Shown here: piece after piece, positions 8,926 through 16,062 of the stretch
How the letters are laid out: the number at the start of each line of letters is the position of its first letter
Numbering within the stretch: position 1 is the first letter of the stretch
Assembly: GCF_021390335.1 (NCBI RefSeq)
Contig: NZ_JAJUXK010000005.1
Location: forward strand, 248,001 to 312,000
From: Dyadobacter sp. CY343
GTDB taxonomy: Bacteria > Bacteroidota > Bacteroidia > Cytophagales > Spirosomataceae
DNA length: 64,000 bases
Direction of reading: 5' to 3'
Program-made: the position numbers and the translations under genes
The notes under the pieces: generated by a model
Told to the model about the DNA's origin: nothing
The model's input: only the letters and a program-made list of their open reading frames with translations
The model's database searches: none

Positions 8926-10637
8926 TATTTTTCCAGAATAAATGAGTTAATGATCAATGCATCAAAAGGTGAAGTCCAGAAGCACTCGATCGCATCGCGC
9001 GGCGTGCACACGATCGGCTCTCCGCGTGTGTTGAATGAGGTATTTACCAGAACAGGTACGCCGGTAAGTGCCTTGAATTCTTTGATCAGATCGTAATAAA
9101 GGGGATGTTGATCCTGGTTGATCGTCTGTACACGCGCTGTACCGTCAGTATGCCGTACCGCAGGGATCTGGTTTGCTTTTTCATCTTTTACCGGAAATAC
9201 AAAAAGCATAAACGGAGAAACGCGCGCATCTTCAAACCATTCATCGGCATCTTCCTCCAAAATCACGGGCGCCACTGGCCTGAAATCCTCGCGATCCTTG
9301 ATATTGTTAAGCCGCGCCTGCATATCGGGGTGGATCGGCGAAGCAAGGATCGACCGGCTGCCCAGTGAGCGCGGGCCAAATTCCATCCGGCCCTGGTACC
9401 AGGCGATAATTTTATCCTGAGCCAGAATTGCCGCCGTTTCTTTGGCGACATCGGTTAGTCGCTTGTAAGGCATTTTAGCCCAGATCATAAATTTCTCAAT
9501 ATCATCATCTGAATACTCAGGGCCCCAGTACACGTGGTTCATTTCAGCGGTATACCGGCTCTCTTTGCTTCCGTTTAGTGAAACATCCAGCCACTGGGCT
9601 GCTCCCAGCGCGGTACCGGCATCACCGGCGGCAGGCTGTATCCACACATTTTTGAATGGGCCATAATCCCGGATCACCGCATTCATCACACAGTTCAAAG
9701 CCACGCCACCCGCCATGCAAAGATTGTCCATATTGGTTTGCTTGTGCAGCCAATTAACCAGTTTCAGTACCGTTTCTTCCAAAGCCTTTTGGAGGGAATG
9801 CGCGATATCGTGGTGCAGCTGCTCAAAAGGATCGTCCTTTTTACGGCCGCGGCCCCACCACGCTTCGGGCTCAAATTCATCTATCGTATATTGACCATCG
9901 TTACCTACGTGTATCACAGACCGGAAGTCGTCGAGGTACACCGGTTTTCCATAGGAAGCCAGCGCCATAACCTTGTATTCGTCGGAAGAATGCAGGAAGC
10001 CGAGGTAAGTTGTGATCTTTTCATAAAGCATCCCCAGCGAATGCGGCATATCGACCGATGACAGTTGCACCAGTGAATTTCCCTGGCCGATAAAATAACC
10101 GGTAGTCGCTTTTTCACCCCTGCCATCGAGCGTCAGTACGGCCGCCTGCTCAAACGGGGACGGAAAAAACGCACTCGCTGCATGCGCGACGTGGTGATTC
10201 ACAAATGCCCACTTTTCGTTCAGATTACCGGCATTACTCAGCCGCTTTTGCAAATGGTGCGGATAACCGTCGCGAAGTTGCTCGGGCGCTTTTCGGATGT
10301 AGTTTAAAAACAGGGTATCCCAGCCGTTGTACACGTCTGCCGCAGCCAGCACTTCGGTATCGGACAAGAGATCATCTTCGTAAACAGAGGATTCATTTAC
10401 ACCCTCGGGATCGAAAGAATAGGCGATCCGATCCACTTCTTTCATCGTGATACCCGCAGTTTTGAGGCAGTAATCAATGGCGTGAAAGGGGAGTTCCCAG
10501 GTAGAAAAGGGAACCGGGCGTTTGCCGTGCTTGATATGTGTAAACCGTTCCTCTTCGGCAGCAGCGATGATCTTGCCGTCTTTTACAAGTGCAGCAGCGG
10601 TGTCGTGGAACGCTGCATTAATTCCGAGAATATACAT
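8925..10637 (-). CDS. O-carbamoyltransferase, NodU/CmcH/TobZ family
   Basis: A 570-residue enzyme that transfers a carbamoyl group from carbamoyl phosphate, through carbamoyl-adenylate, to a hydroxyl of a sugar or natural product. The N-terminal Kae1-like domain starts 'YILGINAAFHDTAAALVKDG' and contains 'NHHVAHAASAFFPSP' (His metal ligands) and 'LTLDGRGEKATTGYF'. The C-terminal YrdC-like part has 'GRMEFGPRSLGSRSILA', 'DFRPVAPVIL' and 'NTSFNTRGEPIVCTP'. I chose ATG 10637 because homology starts directly after it; an upstream in-frame start at 10712 would add 25 unrelated residues. It is first in the unit with GT2 and GT9, so the acceptor is probably the product of those transferases. NodU makes carbamoylated Nod factor and TobZ nebramycin; neither pathway is present here. 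Confidence 0.92.
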   Translation of the reverse strand: MYILGINAAFHDTAAALVKDGKIIAAAEEERFTHIKHGKRPVPFSTWELPFHAIDYCLKTAGITMKEVDRIAYSFDPEGVNESSVYEDDLLSDTEVLAAADVYNGWDTLFLNYIRKAPEQLRDGYPHHLQKRLSNAGNLNEKWAFVNHHVAHAASAFFPSPFEQAAVLTLDGRGEKATTGYFIGQGNSLVQLSSVDMPHSLGMLYEKITTYLGFLHSSDEYKVMALASYGKPVYLDDFRSVIHVGNDGQYTIDEFEPEAWWGRGRKKDDPFEQLHHDIAHSLQKALEETVLKLVNWLHKQTNMDNLCMAGGVALNCVMNAVIRDYGPFKNVWIQPAAGDAGTALGAAQWLDVSLNGSKESRYTAEMNHVYWGPEYSDDDIEKFMIWAKMPYKRLTDVAKETAAILAQDKIIAWYQGRMEFGPRSLGSRSILASPIHPDMQARLNNIKDREDFRPVAPVILEEDADEWFEDARVSPFMLFVFPVKDEKANQIPAVRHTDGTARVQTINQDQHPLYYDLIKEFKALTGVPVLVNTSFNTRGEPIVCTPRDAIECFWTSPFDALIINSFILEK

Positions 10638-11009
10638 GAGCGATATGTCAGGTTTAAAATGCAGCCCCGGCGATACAAGTATGATGCCAGACAAGTTGGT
10701 GTGCAGTGACAACTCCGAATTTCAACACTTTTACGCAGTCAAATAATGGTGTAAACAAGTGGCCCTATTATGTGAAAAGGACAATCGTATAGAAACAACC
10801 GGAATTCGGATTTTGTAGATTTCAACAAGTGTGGATATTCTTCCATGCCCAAAGCGGGGCGCAGTTGCGGACAAGGCGCGCCATTCGGGATGAATTCATT
10901 CCCTATATAGAAGCGTTTCGTAAATGCCTGATATTTAGGGAAGCGTTTGTGTCAAGTGGCATTGTTTTTTACAAGCGGCGATCTGTCCAAAGCGAAATCG
11001 CACTAAAAC
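10638..11009 (+). other. Divergent intergenic region between the carbamoyltransferase unit and the GT4 pair
   Basis: These 372 bp must hold the promoters of two divergent operons. I see no convincing coding sequence; the short open frames lack family features and strand-consistent start signals. Visible structure is weak: an imperfect palindrome around an EcoRI-like core (GGGATGAATTCATTCCC, about 10889-10905) and a direct repeat GAAGCGTTT (about 10912 and 10939). Either could be a regulatory site, but nothing identifies a regulator. Confidence 0.4.
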
Positions 11010-12017
11010 ATGAATGAAATTGACGTCGCAAACCGAAGGCTGAGAATCTTCACCTGGCATATTCACGGGAGTTACCTGTTCTACCTTTCGCAAGGCGATT
11101 ATGATATTTTTATTCCGATCAAGAACGAAAAAACAGAAGGTTATTACGGCCGGGGTGAAACGTTTCCCTTCGGGGCGAATGTGATCGAAGTGCCTGCCGC
11201 GGAGGTCAGGAACATGCAGTTCGATTGTATTCTCTTCCAATCAGAAAGGAACTTCCTGATCGACCAGCATGAAATTCTGTCCGACTCGCAGAAAACACTG
11301 CCCAGGGTATACGTGGAGCACAATACACCTGAAAAACATCCCACAAATACCCGTCACGTCCTGGATGATCCGGCTGTAACGCTGGTGCACGTAACGCATT
11401 TCAACAAGCTCATGTGGGACAGCGCCGGCATTCAGCGGGTAAAAGTGATCGAGCACGGGGTTTGCATTCCGCCGGTTAACTACCAGGGAGATATCCCTCG
11501 CGGCATCGTGGTGATCAACCACATTGAACAGCGCGGGAGAATCACCGGCTGGGATGTTTTCGATGAAGTAAGGAAGCACGTACCGCTTGACCTGATCGGA
11601 ATGGGAACATCCGGGTCGGGTGGGCTGGGAGAGGTTCTGAATCCGCAACTGCCCGAATTTATCAGCCATTACCGGTTTTTCTTCAACCCTATCCGTTACA
11701 CGAGTTTCGGCCTCGCAGTCTGCGAAGCGATGATGACGGGAATGCCGGTGGTTGCGCTGGCTACTACCGAGTATGTGACTGTGATCGAAAATGGCAGGTC
11801 CGGATTCATTGACACAAACATTGAAAAGCTGATCGAAAATATGAATACGCTGATCGCAGACCCATTTTTAGCGCAGAAAATGGGCCAGCAGGCAAAACAG
11901 GTAGCATTGGAAAAGTTCGATATCCGTCGATTTGCCAGCGACTGGGAAACAGTCTTCCGGGAAACGATCCAATTAAATTTCCACAATCATGAAAAGGAAA
12001 ATAGCATTTATCAGTGA
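11010..12017 (+). CDS. GT4-like glycosyltransferase
   Basis: A 335-residue GT-B protein. The N-half is divergent (RIFTWHIHGSYLFYLSQGDYD, then 'YVEHNTPEKHPTNTRH', about 110-125). The C-half shows the retaining family pattern: 'NPIRYTSFGLAVCEAMMTGMPVVALATTE' (about 226-254), with the nucleotide-sugar-binding Glu in CEAMM, and 'IENGRSGFIDTNIEKLIENM'. The canonical GRxxxxKG donor loop is replaced by 'VINHIEQRGRITGWDVFDEV', so the phosphate-binding site is shorter than usual. It lies alone upstream of a second GT4 that begins 29 nt inside its end, meaning the two are coupled. It is divergent from the carbamoyltransferase unit. Confidence 0.85.
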   Translation: MNEIDVANRRLRIFTWHIHGSYLFYLSQGDYDIFIPIKNEKTEGYYGRGETFPFGANVIEVPAAEVRNMQFDCILFQSERNFLIDQHEILSDSQKTLPRVYVEHNTPEKHPTNTRHVLDDPAVTLVHVTHFNKLMWDSAGIQRVKVIEHGVCIPPVNYQGDIPRGIVVINHIEQRGRITGWDVFDEVRKHVPLDLIGMGTSGSGGLGEVLNPQLPEFISHYRFFFNPIRYTSFGLAVCEAMMTGMPVVALATTEYVTVIENGRSGFIDTNIEKLIENMNTLIADPFLAQKMGQQAKQVALEKFDIRRFASDWETVFRETIQLNFHNHEKENSIYQ

Positions 12018-13311
12018 GCACGCGTCACCTCTGGCTGTATTGGGCGGGGTAGATAGCGGTGGACAAAATGTGTACGTGGCCGAGATTTGCAAATCCTTAG
12101 CTGCCCTGGGTTACATCATTGATATTTTCACCAGAAAAGACGCCGCTCTGCCGCAGGTCGTGAACTGGCTTCCCGGTATCCGCGTGATCCACGTCGATGC
12201 GGGCCCTGCCCGGGAAGTTCCGAAAGAATCCCTACTGGGGTACATGGGAGAATTTACGGATAGTATGGTCCGTTTTATTGAAAGAAACCGGCTTGATTAT
12301 GAACTTGTGCATGCCAATTTTTTTATGTCGGGACTGGTGGCTTCTGATATTAAAAAACGGCTTGGGATACCATACGTGATCACTTTTCATGCGCTGGGTA
12401 AGATCCGTATGATCCACCAGAAAGAAAAGGACGCATTTCCGGTGGCGCGGCTGGATATTGAGCAAATGATCGTCAACGACGCCGACTATATCATCGCCGA
12501 ATGCCCGCAGGACAAGCAGGACCTGATTGAACATTACAATGCGGATCCGTCGCGCATTACTATCATCCCCTGCGGGTTCAGCTCGGATGAATTTTACCCG
12601 GCCCCGAAAATGGAGGCAAGAAAGCGGCTTGGGCTGAAAAAAGATGAAGTGGTACTGTTGCAACTGGGCCGGATCGTACCCAGAAAAGGAATTGATAATG
12701 TGATCCGCGCGATGCGGTTTTTGAAAAATATCCCTAAGTTAAGGCTACTGGTGGTAGGTGGCCCTGATGAGATTCCCGATTTTTCACGGGACGCCGAACT
12801 CCGGAGGTTGAAAGGGGTTGCAGAGCAGGAAGGGGTTTCTGCGGCTGTGGAGTTCGTCGGTCGCAGAAGCAGGCAGGAACTTCGGCACTATTACCAGGCG
12901 GCCGACTTTTTTATCTCAACACCCTGGTACGAACCGTTTGGCATTACGCCGCTCGAAGCGATGGCGTGCGGTACGCCTGTGGTCGGGTCCGATGTAGGCG
13001 GGATTAAATATACCGTTTTACATGGTCAGACCGGTTTTCTAGTACCGCCACACAACCCTGAGCAACTTGCCAATGCATTACTGGAAGGAGTGTCGTGCCC
13101 GAGAAAATACCAGCAGTTGCGTGAAAACGCATTGAAGCGGGTGAATGAAAACTTTACCTGGACTAATGTGGCCAAAAAAGCGCATCGCCTTTACAGCCGC
13201 ATCGCAAGCGAGCGTGTTGTTACGCCATTCTATCTGGTACAATTGAAGAAATTTAAGAGAAAAGCAGTCGCAGAGCCCGCTATAGGTATCCCTGCGTATG
13301 CTATCCCGTAA
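11989..13311 (+). CDS. GT4 glycosyltransferase, sucrose-phosphate-synthase/MshA-like
   Basis: A 440-residue retaining glycosyltransferase. The N-terminus 'FISEHASPLAVLGGVDSGGQNVYVAEICKSLAALGY' (about 7-42) carries the GGxDSGGQNVYV loop typical of sucrose-phosphate synthases and MshA-like enzymes. Later come 'LLQLGRIVPRKGIDNVIRAM' (about 222-241) and the E-x7-E region 'WYEPFGITPLEAMACGTPVVGSDVGG' (about 310-335). Family members transfer glucose, fructose-phosphate or GlcNAc-type sugars to small polar acceptors. It overlaps the preceding GT4 gene by 29 nt. Sucrose-phosphate synthase itself is possible, but no sucrose phosphatase is nearby, so the acceptor stays open. Confidence 0.88.
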   Translation: MKRKIAFISEHASPLAVLGGVDSGGQNVYVAEICKSLAALGYIIDIFTRKDAALPQVVNWLPGIRVIHVDAGPAREVPKESLLGYMGEFTDSMVRFIERNRLDYELVHANFFMSGLVASDIKKRLGIPYVITFHALGKIRMIHQKEKDAFPVARLDIEQMIVNDADYIIAECPQDKQDLIEHYNADPSRITIIPCGFSSDEFYPAPKMEARKRLGLKKDEVVLLQLGRIVPRKGIDNVIRAMRFLKNIPKLRLLVVGGPDEIPDFSRDAELRRLKGVAEQEGVSAAVEFVGRRSRQELRHYYQAADFFISTPWYEPFGITPLEAMACGTPVVGSDVGGIKYTVLHGQTGFLVPPHNPEQLANALLEGVSCPRKYQQLRENALKRVNENFTWTNVAKKAHRLYSRIASERVVTPFYLVQLKKFKRKAVAEPAIGIPAYAIP

Positions 13312-13348
13312 AGTTTGACGTCAGCTGCGGATCGTTTCGAAGTTATTC

Positions 13349-13846
13349 TTAACTAATCCGCCTGTAAATGGTTTCGGTCGCTTTACTTTCCTGCCCTTCG
13401 GGAGAAATATTGTATGCGGTAATAGTCAGTTGGTTGGGTTCATTCAGCTGAAATACCGTACGCCAGCCCCAGGGGACAGGAATATCCGGCCCGCCGTAAC
13501 TTCCCAGAACCGAAAATCCATGTTCGACCGAGCCGCCTTCCGAAACCATGATCGCCGTTCCCATGTGGAAACTGTCGATCCAGGAGATCTGAAATTTTTC
13601 GTTGGCAATATCATACCCGATCGTCGCCGAGCCTTCAAAACTTTTACCGCTCATGCTTCCGTGGTATTGATATAGCAAAAACCGCCCGTCCAAAATTGGC
13701 TTAATACTGCCTCTCATCGGCGATTCGTCCGCCACCACATCCGGCTCAAACCAGGTTTTGGTAGCGCCTTCCCAATCACCAGCCATCGCATGAATATGCT
13801 GGTGAATACCTGACTCCAACGAGATCTCAAATTTACTTTTGCTCAT
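13349..13846 (-). CDS. DUF1579 family protein
   Basis: A 165-residue soluble protein. The N-terminal 'HIHAMAGDWEGATKTWFEPD' and following 'DESPMRGSIKPILDGRFLLYQYHGSMSGKSFEGSATIGYD' are the hallmark of DUF1579, a small beta-barrel family of unknown function. An open frame continues upstream to 13981, but those 45 residues are translation of the palindromic repeat array, so the internal ATG at 13846 is the true start. It has no signal peptide. It converges on the GT4 gene, 37 nt apart, and has no obvious partner. Confidence 0.82.
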   Translation of the reverse strand: MSKSKFEISLESGIHQHIHAMAGDWEGATKTWFEPDVVADESPMRGSIKPILDGRFLLYQYHGSMSGKSFEGSATIGYDIANEKFQISWIDSFHMGTAIMVSEGGSVEHGFSVLGSYGGPDIPVPWGWRTVFQLNEPNQLTITAYNISPEGQESKATETIYRRIS

Positions 13847-13916
13847 ATTAATTGTGTTCGGTTTGTCGGATGCTAATGTAGGGATTGTTGGAAAATGTTG
13901 AAAGGGGAGTTTGCCA

Positions 13917-14965
13917 AAACAGGTCGTCCCGCTGGGGCTCTTTTTAATATGTTTACCGCAGCGCGATGTCAGCCGCAGCACGGCCCCCTTTGATGCTGCG
14001 TCAGGAAGCTCCGCCGGAGCTGAATTTGATTCCCTGCCTGGTCTGCTAGAAACAGGTTGCCCCGCTGGGGCTCTTTCTAATATGTTTACCGCATTGCGAT
14101 GTCAGCCGCAGCGAGGCTCCCTTTTGATGCGGCCTCAGGAAGCTCCGCCGGAGCTGAATTTGATTCCTGCCTGGTCTGCTAGAAACAGGTTGCCCCGCTG
14201 GGGCTCTTTTAATATGTTTACCGCAGTGCGATGTCAGCCGCAGCGCGGCTCCGTTTTGATGCGGCCTCAGGAAGCTCCGCTGGAGCTGCATTGGTTTCCT
14301 GGCTTGGCTAGAAACAGGTTGCCCCGCCGGGGCTCTTTTAATATGTTTACCGCAGTGCGATGTCAGCCTCCGCGCGGCTCCGTTTTGATGCGGCCTCAGG
14401 AAGCTCCGCCGGAGCTGAATTTGATTCCTGCCTGGTCTGCTAGAAACAGGTTGCCCCGCTGGGGCTCTTTTTAATATGTTTACCGCAATTTTTAATATGT
14501 TTACCGCAATGCGATGTCAGCCGCAGCGCGGCTCCCTGTTTCTAGCGATAGATCACACCCAAGTGCATTAGCCCCGGCGGGGCTTCCTGTTTCTAGCAAA
14601 AAATCGCGTGGAATTGTATTGGCCCCGGCGGGGCTTCCTATTTATGCGGCTACGGCTCTAGGAAGCTCCGCTGGAGCTGCATTGGTCTCCTGGCTTGGCT
14701 AGAAACAGGTCGCCCCGCTGGGGCTCATTTAATATATTTACCGCAGTGCGATGTCAGCCGCAGCGCGGCTCCCTGTTTCTAGCGATAGATCACGCCCAAG
14801 TGCATTAGCCCCGGCGGGGCTCCCCGTTTATAGCAAAAAATCGCGTGGAATTGTTTTAGCCCCGGCGGGGCTTCCTATTTATGCGGCTACGGCTCAGGAA
14901 GCTCCGCTGGAGCTGCATTGATCTCCTTGCTTGGCTAGAAACAGGTTGCCCCGCAGGGGCTCTGT
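13917..14965. repeat. Array of palindrome-rich repeats (REP/BIME-like mosaic), about 7 units
   Basis: Copies of a unit beginning AAACAGG start at about 13917, 14050, 14183, 14312, 14444, 14703 and 14939 (spacings 133, 133, 129, 132, 259, 236 nt; the last copy is partial). A full unit holds three GC-rich hairpins in fixed order: GCCCC-GCT-GGGGC, AGCCGC-AGC-GCGGCT, and AGCTCCG-C-CGGAGCT. A conserved AT-rich link (TTTAATATGTTTACCGCA) lies between the first two. The two longer units carry an inserted block with AGCCCCG-G-CGGGGCT palindromes repeated twice. Open reading frames across it are by-products of the repeats. This is typical of non-coding interspersed palindromic families of Bacteroidota; no REP-associated (RAYT) transposase lies in the window. 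Confidence 0.88.
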
Positions 14966-15083
14966 TGTTGTGTCTTGGAATTCATAGCTACGGCAGGTTA
15001 TCGTAGGCCCTTATATTTCCATTTGAAAAACCAACCAATTTTCTCAATTTACGGCCGTGCGGTTTATTTATGTTTTTGTATTA

Positions 15084-15980
15084 ATGCGATTCAACCGATA
15101 CTATTTACTAAAACTTAAATACCTGCTGCCGCTTTACTCGATACCAGCCTGGGGCTCGGTGCTGGTGCTGGGGGTTTTGCGATGGTGGCTGTTTTTGGGG
15201 AAATATCCAATTGTTGAAATGGACGAGGATATCTGGCAATACTGGATACCTGCGTTCTTTCCCGCCATTCCTGTGCTGGTTTGGTTGAAGCCGCGTTTTA
15301 ATAGGTTGTACGTTGGTAAAAATGGCAAAAGGCGCCACGAACTGCCCGAGGCTATTGCCTGGTTGACCATCGCGCTGATGCTGATTTTTTCACAACATTA
15401 CCTTACTACTTCGACAGCGATTTTGCTGGAAGTGGAAAATGTGAAGGAGATTGGCAAGCAGCCGCGCACCCGGTATTACAGAATTAAGTCTTTCGCCGTG
15501 CACCGTCCGATTGGCGGCGTATACTATGCATTCAGGACATCCGGAAAGTTCAACGGGCAGCTCAACATGCACATCTTTTTCGCTCACCCGATCCTTACCC
15601 ACAAGCGACAGCCGATCACGATGACGCCATTGTACTGGTACGGGGTTAAATTTCACAAGCAGATTGGCAACCTGAGCAGCAACGCAACAAAGCAACAGAA
15701 GTTTGAAAAATTCTTCCGTGAGTGCGTAGCGAAAATGGAGAACTATGATTTTTACCACATTGATCATTTCGAGCACAAGCCTGCTTCTTTCGATAGGAAA
15801 AACTTTCGCCTCGCTGTGGGTAACGCGTTGCATAAGCGTATTAATAACGATTTTATGATCCTTCAACCCGTTTTTAAATCTCCCGAAAGCCGGAACGCTG
15901 GTATGTTCGCCTGGATCCTCGGAACATTTCTCGTCGGAGCCGCGGGATTGGCGCTTGGACTTAAAAGCGGCCACCGCTAG
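15084..15980 (+). CDS. Hypothetical integral membrane protein
   Basis: A 298-residue protein that I cannot assign firmly. It has hydrophobic segments near the N-terminus (LLPLYSIPAWGSVLVLGVLRWWLFLG; IWQYWIPAFFPAIPVLVWLKPR; AIAWLTIALMLIFSQHYL), a long soluble domain of about 160 residues, and one C-terminal helix (FAWILGTFLVGAAGLALGL). The first 100 residues recall the N-terminal membrane domain found before the protease domain of some Bacteroidota rhomboid proteins, but no rhomboid GxSG/His dyad follows. It could be a truncated or protease-less relative; this is inference. GTG 15057 would add nine residues; ATG 15084 is preferred. It stands alone between the repeat array and a sulfatase. Confidence 0.65.
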   Translation: MRFNRYYLLKLKYLLPLYSIPAWGSVLVLGVLRWWLFLGKYPIVEMDEDIWQYWIPAFFPAIPVLVWLKPRFNRLYVGKNGKRRHELPEAIAWLTIALMLIFSQHYLTTSTAILLEVENVKEIGKQPRTRYYRIKSFAVHRPIGGVYYAFRTSGKFNGQLNMHIFFAHPILTHKRQPITMTPLYWYGVKFHKQIGNLSSNATKQQKFEKFFRECVAKMENYDFYHIDHFEHKPASFDRKNFRLAVGNALHKRINNDFMILQPVFKSPESRNAGMFAWILGTFLVGAAGLALGLKSGHR

Positions 15981-15998
15981 CTTTTGAACATTTACTAT

Positions 15999-16032
15999 AT
16001 TTACCTAAACCCTGTTGAGCCGATAGGTAAAT
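15999..16032. promoter_or_regulatory. Perfect 9-bp inverted repeat upstream of sulfatase
   Basis: ATTTACCTA (15999-16007) and its exact complement TAGGTAAAT (16024-16032) are separated by 16 nt and end 30 nt before the sulfatase ATG. It has no following T-run, so it is more likely an operator or leader hairpin than a terminator. The binding protein is unknown. Confidence 0.4.
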
Positions 16033-16062
16033 CAGATACCAATACCTGTTACTTTGCCTGCC

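Noticed and set aside
10829-11017. Short plus-strand frame before the GT4 pair
   Set aside because: No family features, it overlaps the GT4 start and has no plausible ribosome site; it is better explained as promoter-region sequence.
13911-14474. 187-codon open frame, and shorter frames on both strands, across the palindromic array
   Set aside because: The translation is a periodic echo of the repeats, with no independent start signal or family features; it changes frame with the unit length.
13917-14965. Possible CRISPR array
   Set aside because: Units are 130-260 nt with three internal hairpins; there are no short identical repeats separated by unique spacers and no cas genes nearby.
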